Shown: positions 7,522 through 14,556 of the stretch, piece after piece | Layout of the letters: every line of letters starts with the position of its first letter | How positions within the stretch are numbered: the stretch's first letter is position 1 | Source: an uncultured Phycicoccus sp. | GTDB lineage: Bacteria > Actinomycetota > Actinomycetes > Actinomycetales > Dermatophilaceae | Length of the DNA stretch: 64,000 nt | Assembly: GCF_947495705.1 (NCBI RefSeq) | Contig: NZ_CANLZR010000006.1 | Coordinates: 1-64,000, forward strand | Reading direction: 5' to 3' | Notes under the pieces: generated by a model | Database searches by the model: none | Seen by the model: the letters and a program-made list of their open reading frames with translations, nothing else | What the model was told of the DNA's origin: nothing | Made by a program: the position numbers and the translations under genes

Positions 7522-7895
7522 GCCACCCCTACCAGTACGTCGTCATCCGCTTCGTCCCGCGCGTCGACCGGGGCGAGTGCCTCAACGTCGGGGTCGTGCT
7601 GCACTCCCAGTCCGCCGGGGTGCTCCAGTGCGCCTGGCACGTCGACGACGACCGCATCCGCGCGGTCGCTCCCGACGCCGACCTGGAGGTGCTGCGGGCG
7701 GCCCTCGACGCCGTCGCCGAGATGTGTCACACCCCACCCCCGGGCGTCGACGCGACGCTGACGACCCAGGGCAAGCGCTTCGGCTGGCTCAGCGCCCCCC
7801 GCTCGACGGTGCTGCAGCCCGGCCCGGTCCACGGGGGCGCCACCGACGACCCGGACGCCGAGGTGCAGCGACTCCTCGACCGCCTCGTCCGCTAG
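7518..7895 (+). CDS. DUF3037 family protein, partner of the HipA-like kinase
   Basis: The 125-residue protein has the DUF3037 signature: an opening Y-Q-Y-V-V-I-R-F-V-P strand, then G-E-x-L-N-V-G-V-V-L, and a C-terminal helix with P-D-A-E-V-Q-R-L-L-D. There is no transmembrane segment or DNA-binding motif. The family is uncharacterised but recurs beside short HipA-like kinases, which points to a substrate, inhibitor or adaptor. That role is inferred from linkage only. The ATG lies inside the stop of the kinase gene. It ends in a TAG that shares CTAG (7892-7895) with the convergent methyltransferase gene. Confidence 0.85.
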   Translation: MSHPYQYVVIRFVPRVDRGECLNVGVVLHSQSAGVLQCAWHVDDDRIRAVAPDADLEVLRAALDAVAEMCHTPPPGVDATLTTQGKRFGWLSAPRSTVLQPGPVHGGATDDPDAEVQRLLDRLVR

Positions 7896-8707
7896 CCGGC
7901 AGGCACCCGCAGCGCCCACGCCGCGACGGCGCCTGCGGCCGCGACGTTGAGCGAGTCGACGCCGCCACGCATCGGGATCCGCACGACGGTGTCCACCGAT
8001 GCGACGGTGCGCGTCGACAGCCCGTCGCCCTCGGTACCGAGCACGAGCGCCAGCCGCTCCGGAGGGTCGGCGGCCAGGGCGTCCAGGCCCACGGAGTCGT
8101 CGGACAGCGCGAGGGCCGCCACGTGGAAGCCGAGGCGGTGCAGGTCCGCGATGCCGCCCGGCCACGGGTCGATACGCGTCCACGGCACCTGGAACACCGT
8201 CCCCATCGAGACCCGGATCGCCCGGCGGTACAGCGGGTCCGCGCACCGTGGCGTGACGAGGACGGCGTCCACCCCGAGAGCCGCTGCGCTCCGGAAGACC
8301 GCGCCGACATTGGTGTGGTCGACGACGTCCTCGAGCACCAGCACCCGCCGCGCCCCGTCCAGGGCCGACGCCACGGTGGGCAGCACCGGGCGGTGCATCG
8401 CGGCGAGGGCTCCCCGGTGGAGGTGGAAGCCGGTGAGCGACTCGATGATCTCGTGGTCCCCGACGAACACCGGGACGCCGTCGGCCTCCGCGGCGTCGAC
8501 GAGGTCGGCGAGGTCGGTGAGCCAGCGCTCCGCCATGAGGTAGGAGCGCGGGCGGTGACCCGCGGCCAGCGCCCGGCGGATGACCTTCTCGGACTCGGCG
8601 ATGTACAGGCCGCGATCGGGCTCGGTGCGACGGCGCAGCGCGACGTCGGTGAGTCCGACGTAGTCCAGCAGACGCGGGTCGGCGGGATCCTCGATCAGCG
8701 TCGGCAC
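7892..8707 (-). CDS. SpoU/TrmH family RNA 2'-O-methyltransferase
   Basis: The 271-residue protein is a SPOUT-class, SAM-dependent methyltransferase of rRNA or tRNA ribose. A substrate-binding L30e-like N-terminus is followed by the SpoU motifs: motif 1 N-V-G-A-V-F-R-S with Asn133 and Arg139, motif 2 G-T-E-G-D-G-L at 224-230, and motif 3 R-I-P-M...D-S-L-N-V near 243-255. The trefoil knot is complete. The GTG start lies 7 nt after TAGCCT, whose bases include the stop codon of the upstream permease gene. Which nucleotide it methylates cannot be decided from sequence. Confidence 0.92.
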   Translation of the reverse strand: MPTLIEDPADPRLLDYVGLTDVALRRRTEPDRGLYIAESEKVIRRALAAGHRPRSYLMAERWLTDLADLVDAAEADGVPVFVGDHEIIESLTGFHLHRGALAAMHRPVLPTVASALDGARRVLVLEDVVDHTNVGAVFRSAAALGVDAVLVTPRCADPLYRRAIRVSMGTVFQVPWTRIDPWPGGIADLHRLGFHVAALALSDDSVGLDALAADPPERLALVLGTEGDGLSTRTVASVDTVVRIPMRGGVDSLNVAAAGAVAAWALRVPAG

Positions 8708-8714
8708 GCCCGCA

Positions 8715-8720
8715 AGGCTA
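8715..8720 (-). promoter_or_regulatory. Predicted -10 (TAGCCT) of the methyltransferase gene
   Basis: TAGCCT on the minus strand, 7 nt before GTG ending at 8707. Its first TAG is also the stop codon of the permease gene upstream. Confidence 0.5.
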
Positions 8721-9437
8721 GGCCAGGGCCGCGCGGGCGATGACGGTGAGCCCCGCCACGACGCAGAACGCGAGGACGGCCCGGCGGAAGAGGCCTTCGT
8801 CGACCCGGGCCCGGACGGGCGCGGCCGCGGCGTACCCGAGCAGGGCGAAGGGCACCCACACCAGGTCGGTGAGGAGCTGCTCGCGCGTCACCGCGCCCCA
8901 GACGGCCAGCCCGCCCACCGCCAGCAGCGAGCCGGCCGTGAAGAAGACCGCGAGGGTCGAGCGCGCCCGGTCGGGGCGCTCGTGCTGCAGGACGAGCGCG
9001 AGGAACGGGCCCCCGATCGCGGCCGCCGTGCCCGAGACGCCGGACACCGCCCCGGCGACGACGGCGTTGCGCGGGGTGGCCCGCAGGTGGAGGGACCGCA
9101 CGGACAGCACCACCGTGACGAGGATGAGCACCCCGACGAGGGCGCCGATCGCCCGGGGCGAGAACCACACGACGATGGCGACCCCGACCGGGACGAACAG
9201 CGCGCGGGCGCCGAGCGCCCAGCCCAGGGGCCGCCACGCGATGTCGCGGACGCCGTGCGTGAGCTGGAGCAGCGGCAACGTCACCCCGGGGACGAGCAGG
9301 GCCGCCGGCATGAGCTCAGGGGCCAGGAGCACGACGGCCGGGGCCGCGACGACAGCCATCCCGAACCCGATGCTCGACTGCACGACGGCGCCGCCGAGCA
9401 CCGCCACCCCGAGGGTGAGGACGACCGGCCAGTCCAT
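8718..9437 (-). CDS. TauE/SafE family membrane permease (second of pair)
   Basis: The 239-residue protein is almost entirely hydrophobic, with seven or eight predicted membrane spans. It shows the repeated small-residue motifs of the sulfite/organosulfonate exporter family TauE/SafE, such as G-x-V-V-Q-S-S-I-G-F-G-M near residues 16-27 and S-G-V-S-G-T-A-A-A near 135. Members move sulfite, sulfoacetate or related anions across the plasma membrane. Its ATG overlaps the stop of the upstream paralogue by one base (TGATG), so the two are co-translated. The substrate is unknown and no sulfur-metabolism gene adjoins. Confidence 0.85.
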   Translation of the reverse strand: MDWPVVLTLGVAVLGGAVVQSSIGFGMAVVAAPAVVLLAPELMPAALLVPGVTLPLLQLTHGVRDIAWRPLGWALGARALFVPVGVAIVVWFSPRAIGALVGVLILVTVVLSVRSLHLRATPRNAVVAGAVSGVSGTAAAIGGPFLALVLQHERPDRARSTLAVFFTAGSLLAVGGLAVWGAVTREQLLTDLVWVPFALLGYAAAAPVRARVDEGLFRRAVLAFCVVAGLTVIARAALA

Positions 9438-10210
9438 CAGGGGAAGAGGACGAGCTTGGCGACGGCGACGAGTCCGACGACGACGATGACGCCCCGCAGG
9501 ACCGGGGTCGGGAGCCGCCGGCCGACGGTGGCGCCGACGACGCCCCCGACCGTCGCGCCAACGGCGATGAGGAGCACGACGACCCAGTCGATCCGGTCGG
9601 GCGCCACGACGATGAAGACGAGCGCCGCGACTGCGTTGACGACCGTCCCGAGGACGTTCTTGTAGCCGTTGAGGCGCTGCAGCGGCTCGCTCGACAGGGC
9701 GCCCAGGATGCCCATGAGGATGACGCCCTGAGCCGCCCCGAAGTAGCCGCCGTACACCCCGGCTCCGAGGATCCCGCCGCGCATGACGAGGAGGTGGGTG
9801 CGTTCGGACCCGTCGCCGGACTCGCGGCGGCGCAGCGCCCAGGCGTTGACCCGCGGCCCGACGAGGACGAGGACGACCCCGAGGAGGATGAGCACCGGGA
9901 CCACGGTGCGGAACACGGCGGGGTCGAGCACGAGCAGCAGGACGGCCCCGCCGAGCGCACCGACGAGGGACATCGGCACGAGCCGGCGCAGCGCGGGCGC
10001 CGCCCCGGCGAGCTCGGCGCGGTACCCGACGGCCCCCGTGAGGCTGCCGGGGACGAGCCCGATGTTGTTCGAGATGTTGGCCGTCACGGGCGGCACCCCG
10101 AGCAGCAGCAGGGTCGGGAAGGTGAGAAGCGTCCCCGACCCGACGATGGTGTTGATCGTGCCCGCCCCGATGCCGGCGAGCACGACGAGGAGGGCTTCAC
10201 CGACGGACAC
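9437..10210 (-). CDS. TauE/SafE family membrane permease (first of pair)
   Basis: The 257-residue protein is a TauE/SafE-type permease with about eight membrane spans. The N-terminal family repeat is visible as A-G-T-I-N-T-I-V-G-S-G-T-L-L-T-F-P, followed by A-N-I-S-N-N-I-G. GTG 10210 lies 6 nt after a TAGGGT -10 and sits inside one arm of a 12-bp inverted repeat, which suggests regulated expression. It overlaps the next permease gene, and the two similar-sized paralogues could form a heteromeric transporter. The substrate is not identifiable; anion or sulfite export is the family default. Confidence 0.88.
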   Translation of the reverse strand: MSVGEALLVVLAGIGAGTINTIVGSGTLLTFPTLLLLGVPPVTANISNNIGLVPGSLTGAVGYRAELAGAAPALRRLVPMSLVGALGGAVLLLVLDPAVFRTVVPVLILLGVVLVLVGPRVNAWALRRRESGDGSERTHLLVMRGGILGAGVYGGYFGAAQGVILMGILGALSSEPLQRLNGYKNVLGTVVNAVAALVFIVVAPDRIDWVVVLLIAVGATVGGVVGATVGRRLPTPVLRGVIVVVGLVAVAKLVLFP

Positions 10211-10257
10211 CCGGACACCCTATGTCCGGGTGTCCGGGTGTTCGGGTGTCGGTGTCC
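10205..10257. promoter_or_regulatory. Inverted repeat plus octamer repeats over the permease promoter: candidate operator
   Basis: A perfect 12-bp inverted repeat (10205-10216 with 10224-10235, 7-nt spacer) is centred on the TAGGGT -10 at 10217-10222 and covers the start codon. The octamer TCCGGGTG follows twice (10225-10240), then a one-mismatch copy (10241-10248) and a partial one, covering the -35 area. This is the layout expected of a repressor site. Confidence 0.6.
10217..10222 (-). promoter_or_regulatory. Predicted -10 (TAGGGT) of the permease operon
   Basis: TAGGGT on the minus strand, 6 nt before GTG ending at 10210, inside the spacer of the inverted repeat. Confidence 0.6.
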
Positions 10258-10267
10258 GCGAACGGAC

Positions 10268-11428
10268 TCAGCGGTCCGCGGGGGGCTCCTCCGCAGGTGC
10301 CGCGGGGGGCGGCGGCGGGGTCTGGGCGGGCGGCGCCTGGCGCGGCGGGACCGCGTCGGCCCCGGGCCGCACCGGCGGCTGGACCCGTGACGCCGGCTGC
10401 GCGTGCTCCTCGGCCTCCTTGCTGGACTGCGCGGCCTGGCCCCGGGCCTCCGCCAGCGCGGTGGCCGGGTCGGCGAGGGTGGTCTCCTCGAAGGCGTTGC
10501 TGATGGCCTGCTCGGGCTCCACCCAGTCGTCGTCGTCGCCGTCGGCGCCGGGCTTGGTGGCACCGAGCGCGCCGCCGATGCCCCGCAGGGCGTCGGTGAG
10601 CTCGCTGGGGATGATCCACATCTTGTTCGAGTCGCCACGGGCGATCTGGGGCAGCACCTGAAGGTACTGGTAGGCGAGCAGCTTCTGGGTCGGCTTGCCC
10701 CGGTGGATCGCGTCGAACACCTGTTGGATGGCCCGCGCCTGGCCCTGGGCCTCGAGGATGCGGGCCTGGGCCGAGCCCTCGGCGCGCAGGATCTGGCTCT
10801 GCTTCTCACCCTCGGCGGTGAGGATCTGGCTGGCCTTGGAGCCCTCGGCGGTGAGAATGATGGCGCGGCGCTCCCGCTCGGCCTTCATCTGCTTCTCCAT
10901 CGACTCCTGGATCGAGGCCGGCGGGTCGATCGCCTTGAGCTCGACCCGGTTGACGCGGATGCCCCACTTGCCGGTGGCCTCGTCGAGGACCCCGCGCAGC
11001 TGGCCGTTGATCTGGTCGCGGCTCGTCAGGGTCTGCTCGAGGTCGAGGGAGCCGATGACGTTACGCAGCGTCGTCACCGTGAGCTGCTCGATGCCGGCGA
11101 TGAAGTTCGCGATCTCGTAGACCGCCGACTTGGCGTCGATCACCTGGTAGTAGATGACGGTGTCGATGGACACGACGAGGTTGTCGCTGGTGATGACCGG
11201 CTGCGGCGGGAACGAGACGACCTGCTCACGCAGGTCGATGTTGGCCCGGACGATGTCGACGAACGGGACGAGGAAGTGCAGCCCGCCGGTCAGGGTCCGC
11301 GAGTACCGGCCCAGCCGTTCGATGATGAGCGCCGTCTGCTGCGGCACGATCCGCACCGTGCGGACGAGCACGATGACGGCGAACGCCGCGAGCAGCAGGA
11401 TGACGATGAGCGGACCGATGCCGTCCAT
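10268..11428 (-). CDS. SPFH/Band 7 (stomatin-like) membrane protein
   Basis: The 386-residue protein has an N-terminal transmembrane helix (about 5-25) and a Band 7/SPFH domain (about 28-200) opening with R-I-V-P-Q-Q-T-A. A long charged helical region (E-R-E-R-R-A..., A-E-G-E-K-Q) follows, typical of stomatin oligomerisation, and then a Pro-rich tail from about 330. SPFH proteins form large ring assemblies in membranes and usually act with NfeD partners. Here the NfeD gene lies 33 nt upstream on the same strand, supporting a membrane-quality or microdomain complex. A-A-A-G-G ribosome-binding bases sit 7 nt before the ATG. Confidence 0.93.
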   Translation of the reverse strand: MDGIGPLIVILLLAAFAVIVLVRTVRIVPQQTALIIERLGRYSRTLTGGLHFLVPFVDIVRANIDLREQVVSFPPQPVITSDNLVVSIDTVIYYQVIDAKSAVYEIANFIAGIEQLTVTTLRNVIGSLDLEQTLTSRDQINGQLRGVLDEATGKWGIRVNRVELKAIDPPASIQESMEKQMKAERERRAIILTAEGSKASQILTAEGEKQSQILRAEGSAQARILEAQGQARAIQQVFDAIHRGKPTQKLLAYQYLQVLPQIARGDSNKMWIIPSELTDALRGIGGALGATKPGADGDDDDWVEPEQAISNAFEETTLADPATALAEARGQAAQSSKEAEEHAQPASRVQPPVRPGADAVPPRQAPPAQTPPPPPAAPAEEPPADR

Positions 11429-11461
11429 GGTGGAGCCTTTCCGTGAGCGCCGGAGCGCGGG

Positions 11462-11929
11462 TCAGGTGGTCGGGGTGGCTGGGGGCACGGGCGCGACGAT
11501 GGCGGTCGCCCCGTGGATGGCGATGACACGCACCTGGTCGCCGGGCTCGACGGGTGTGCTGCCGGTGGCGAGACGGGCCGACCAGGTCTCGCCGGCGAGC
11601 TTGACCCGGCCGTCGGTCTCGGTGACGGCCTGGAGGACCCAGGCCTCGCGCCCGACGAGGCTCGAGGCACCGATGTGGTGGTCGGTCTCGGTGTCCATGA
11701 ACTTGCTCTTGAGGATGGGGCGCACGACGAGGAGGAAGAGCACCGCCGCGGCGACGCCGATGATCACCTGGAAGATGAACGGCGCGCCCAGGGCGGCGGC
11801 GATGGCGGCCGCCAGCGCTCCCCCGGCGAACATGACGAACACGAAGTCGACCGTAGCGGCCTCGATCGCCGCCAGGACCAGCGCGACCCCGAGCCAGCCG
11901 AGCCAGGCGTTCTCGGTCAGCCACTCCAT
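11462..11929 (-). CDS. NfeD family membrane protein
   Basis: The 155-residue protein has two or three hydrophobic helices (about 8-75), including the G-W-L-G-x-A-L-V-L-A-A-I-E start typical of short NfeD proteins. A C-terminal OB-fold (about 88-150, from V-G-R-E-A-W-V to V-x-V-I-A-I-H-G) follows. Short NfeD proteins lack the ClpP-like protease domain and partner with SPFH proteins, consistent with the gene immediately downstream. A G-G-G-G-A ribosome-binding site precedes the ATG, so unlike many neighbours this unit has a leader. Confidence 0.9.
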   Translation of the reverse strand: MEWLTENAWLGWLGVALVLAAIEAATVDFVFVMFAGGALAAAIAAALGAPFIFQVIIGVAAAVLFLLVVRPILKSKFMDTETDHHIGASSLVGREAWVLQAVTETDGRVKLAGETWSARLATGSTPVEPGDQVRVIAIHGATAIVAPVPPATPTT

Positions 11930-11989
11930 CGGCTTCCCCTTTCCGTTATCGGTCCGACGTGTGGGGACCGGGTGAAGTTCCGCCGGTGC

Positions 11990-12772
11990 TCAGCGCGCCC
12001 GGGCGGCATAGCGACCCCCGCGCACTTCCAGCTCCAGGGGCATCCCGAAGGTCGCCTCGAGGTTGCGCTCGGTGAGCGTGATCTCGAGGGGGCCCTGCGC
12101 GACGATCCGGCCCTCCCGCATGAGGAGGACGTCGGTGAAGTTCGGGGGGATCTCCTCGACGTGGTGGGTGACGAGGACGAGGGCCGGGGCGGTGAGGTCG
12201 GCGGCGAGGTCCCCGAGCCGGCGCACGAGGTCCTCGCGCCCCCCGAGGTCGAGCCCGGCGGCGGGCTCGTCGAGGAGCATGAGCTCGGGGTCGGTCATCA
12301 GCGCCCGGGCGATCTGGACACGCTTGCGCTCACCCTCGGACAGGGTGCCGTAGCGGCGGTCGACGAGGTGGCTCGCCCCGAGCGCGTCGAGCAGCTCGGC
12401 GGCGCGGCCCTCGTCGAGCCGGTCGTAGGCCTCCCGCCAACGGCCCACGACCCCGTAGGAGGCCGTGACGACGACGTCGCGCACGAGCTCGCGGGCCGGG
12501 ATGCGGTCGGCGAGGGCCACGCTCGACAGCCCGATGCGCGGACGCAGCTCGAAGACGTCGACGGCGCCGAGCACCTCCCCGAGCACGCCGGCGACGCCGG
12601 TGCTCGGGTGGATCCGCGCGGCGGCGAGCTGGAGCAGCGTCGTCTTGCCCGCCCCGTTGGGCCCGAGGACGACCCAGCGCTGGCCCTCCTCGACCTCCCA
12701 CGAGACGTCGTCGAGGATCGTGGTGTCCCCGCGCACGACGCTGACGCCTGCGAGGGCCAGGACGTCGCTCAT
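11990..12772 (-). CDS. ABC transporter ATP-binding protein (stand-alone)
   Basis: The 260-residue protein is a single nucleotide-binding domain: Walker A G-P-N-G-A-G-K-T at 37-44, signature L-S-E-G-E at 144-148, Walker B L-M-L-L-D-E-P at 164-170, and an H-loop T-H-H-V-E-E-I-P-P. The Glu-Glu-Ile-Pro segment after the switch His resembles the YlmA/iron-type ABC ATPases of actinobacteria. No permease gene adjoins, so its membrane partner, if any, is elsewhere. The ATG lies 7 nt after TAGGGT. Substrate unknown. Confidence 0.9.
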   Translation of the reverse strand: MSDVLALAGVSVVRGDTTILDDVSWEVEEGQRWVVLGPNGAGKTTLLQLAAARIHPSTGVAGVLGEVLGAVDVFELRPRIGLSSVALADRIPARELVRDVVVTASYGVVGRWREAYDRLDEGRAAELLDALGASHLVDRRYGTLSEGERKRVQIARALMTDPELMLLDEPAAGLDLGGREDLVRRLGDLAADLTAPALVLVTHHVEEIPPNFTDVLLMREGRIVAQGPLEITLTERNLEATFGMPLELEVRGGRYAARAR

Positions 12773-12779
12773 GGAGCCG

Positions 12780-12785
12780 ACCCTA
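12780..12785 (-). promoter_or_regulatory. Predicted -10 (TAGGGT) of the ABC ATPase gene
   Basis: TAGGGT on the minus strand with a 7-nt gap to the ATG ending at 12772. Confidence 0.6.
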
Positions 12786-12818
12786 GTTGACGCTCCCCGA
12801 ACCGGATCGGCGGCACGC

Positions 12819-13304
12819 TCAGTGCCCGCGCATCGGTCCGCCGGGACGGCCGTGGGCGTCGGCGACGATCTCGGCCATGACCGACAACGCGATCTCGCCG
12901 GCCGAGCCGCCCCCGATCGACAGACCCGCCGGTACATGGAGGCGCGCCAGCTGCGCGTCGTCGAACCCCTCGGCCCGCAGCATCTCGAGCAGCGCCGCCG
13001 AGCGGTGCCGGCTCGCCATCATCGCCACGTACGGGACCCCGGCGGTCATGGCCCGCCGCAGCAGGTCGTACGCACCCGCACCGTCGTGGTTGCACACGAC
13101 GAGCGCGTCGACGCCGTCCATCGCGCCGGGGTCGTCCCCGGCGGGCGCCGCCGCCAGGGTGGTCACCGCCCAGCCGGTCGCCCCGGCGATGGCGCCCAGC
13201 GCGGAGGCGATGTGGTTGTCGAAGACGACGACGAGCCGACCGAGCGGGCCGTCGACGGGCCTCGCTCCGCTCCCCCGGACCGGGTCGTGGCGGGTGTCGC
13301 TCAC
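12819..13304 (-). CDS. XdhC C-terminal (Rossmann) domain protein
   Basis: The 161-residue protein matches only the C-terminal NAD(P)-binding-like half of XdhC/CoxI molybdenum-cofactor insertion factors. It shows D-A-L-V-V-C-N-H-D, then Y-V-A-M-M-A-S-R-H-R, G-F-D-D-A-Q-L-A-R-L-H-V-P-A-G-L and E-I-A-L-S-V-M-A-E-I-V-A. The N-terminal XdhC domain with its Cys is absent, so it may not bind molybdenum cofactor in the usual way. The GTG start overlaps the glgA stop as GTGA, implying translational coupling to glycogen synthesis. No xanthine dehydrogenase genes are nearby. Function uncertain. Confidence 0.8.
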   Translation of the reverse strand: MSDTRHDPVRGSGARPVDGPLGRLVVVFDNHIASALGAIAGATGWAVTTLAAAPAGDDPGAMDGVDALVVCNHDGAGAYDLLRRAMTAGVPYVAMMASRHRSAALLEMLRAEGFDDAQLARLHVPAGLSIGGGSAGEIALSVMAEIVADAHGRPGGPMRGH

Positions 13305-14494
13305 TGACCGAGCACCGCGCGGTAGACCTCCATCGTGCGGTCGCCGATGGTCTCCCACGAGAACGACTCGACCGCCCGCTCCCGGCCGGCCCGCCCCATC
13401 CGCTGGGCCCGGTCGAGGTCGGCGACGGCGTTGTTCATCGCCGCCGCGAGGTCCGCGACGAACCGGTCCTCGTCGACCGGGATGCCCGTGCCGTCCTGGA
13501 CCTGCTCGATGGGCACGAGCCACCCGGTCTCGCCGTCGACGACGACCTCCGGGATCCCGCCGGTGGCGGTCGCGACGACGGGCAGCCCGCACGCCATGGC
13601 CTCGAGGTTGACGATGCCGAGGGGCTCGTACACCGACGGGCACAGGAACACCGACGCGCCGCTGAGCACGGCGACGACCTCGTCGCGCGGCAGCATCTCG
13701 GGAACCCACACGACGCCGTCCCGCTGCGCCCGGAGCCCCTCGATGAGCGCCTCGACCTCGGCCTTGATCTCCGGGGTGTCGGGCGCGCCGGCGAGGAGGA
13801 CGAGCTGGACCTCGGGGGGCAGCTCGGCCGCGGCCCGCAGGAGGTAGGGCAGCCCCTTCTGGCGGGTGATCCGGCCGACGAACACCGCACTGGGGCGGTC
13901 CGGGTCGATGCCGTGCCGGCGGACCGCGTCGGGGTCGGGGCGCGGCTGCCACAGCTGGGAGTCGATGCCGTTGTGGACGACCTTGACCTTCTCGGGGTCC
14001 ACGCTCGGGTAGGAGCGCAGGATGTCCTCGCGCATGCCGGCGCTGACGGCGATGACGGCCGCGGCCCCCTCGTACGCCGTCCGCTCGACCCACGACGAGA
14101 GCCGGTACCCCCCGCCCAGCTGCTCGGCCTTCCAGGGGCGCATCGGCTCCAGGCTGTGGGCGGACAGCACGTGCGGCACCCCCTCGAGCAGGCCCGCAAC
14201 GTGCCCGGCGAAGTTGGCGTACCAGGTGTGCGAGTGGACCAGGTCGGTGCCGGCGCACGCGGCCGCCATCGTCAGGTCCACCCCGAGCGTGGACAGCGCG
14301 GCGTTCGTGCCGTCGAGCTGCGGCAGGTCGGGGTGGCTCGTCGTCCCCTCCTCGTCCCGGGGGCCGCCGAACGCGTGGACCCGCACGTCGGTGTCGCCGC
14401 GCGATCGCAGCGCCCGGGTCAGCTCGGCGACGTGGACGCCGGCTCCTCCGTAGATCGAGGGCGGGTACTCCTTGGACAGGATGTCGATGCGCAC
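13301..14494 (-). CDS. glgA: Glycogen synthase / GT4 glucosyltransferase (GlgA, GlgM type)
   Basis: The 397-residue protein is a GT-B glycosyltransferase of family GT4. It has an N-terminal K-E-Y-P-P...G-G-A-G-V-H loop (8-20), phosphate-binding G-R-I-T-R-Q-K-G (207-214), and the E-x7-E motif E-P-L-G-I-V-N-L-E (290-298). Actinobacterial members transfer glucose from ADP-glucose either to glycogen or to glucose-1-phosphate, giving maltose-1-phosphate (GlgM). The divergent glgC, which makes ADP-glucose, lies 62 bp away, as in Mycobacterium. Sequence alone does not separate the two activities. GTG is 6 nt after TACGGT, suggesting a leaderless mRNA. Confidence 0.93.
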   Translation of the reverse strand: MRIDILSKEYPPSIYGGAGVHVAELTRALRSRGDTDVRVHAFGGPRDEEGTTSHPDLPQLDGTNAALSTLGVDLTMAAACAGTDLVHSHTWYANFAGHVAGLLEGVPHVLSAHSLEPMRPWKAEQLGGGYRLSSWVERTAYEGAAAVIAVSAGMREDILRSYPSVDPEKVKVVHNGIDSQLWQPRPDPDAVRRHGIDPDRPSAVFVGRITRQKGLPYLLRAAAELPPEVQLVLLAGAPDTPEIKAEVEALIEGLRAQRDGVVWVPEMLPRDEVVAVLSGASVFLCPSVYEPLGIVNLEAMACGLPVVATATGGIPEVVVDGETGWLVPIEQVQDGTGIPVDEDRFVADLAAAMNNAVADLDRAQRMGRAGRERAVESFSWETIGDRTMEVYRAVLGQ

Positions 14495-14500
14495 CTTTTC

Positions 14501-14506
14501 ACCGTA
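14501..14506 (-). promoter_or_regulatory. Predicted -10 (TACGGT) of glgA
   Basis: TACGGT on the minus strand, 6 nt before GTG ending at 14494. Confidence 0.55.
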
Positions 14507-14544
14507 GTGGGCGTCCGGGCCTCCCGGCGAGGGCGCCGACCCAA

Positions 14545-14550
14545 TAGCGT
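14545..14550 (+). promoter_or_regulatory. Predicted -10 (TAGCGT) of glgC
   Basis: TAGCGT, 6 nt before ATG 14557. The glgA -10 lies 38 bp away on the other strand, so the two promoters share one short divergent region. Confidence 0.6.
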
Positions 14551-14556
14551 GGGGTC

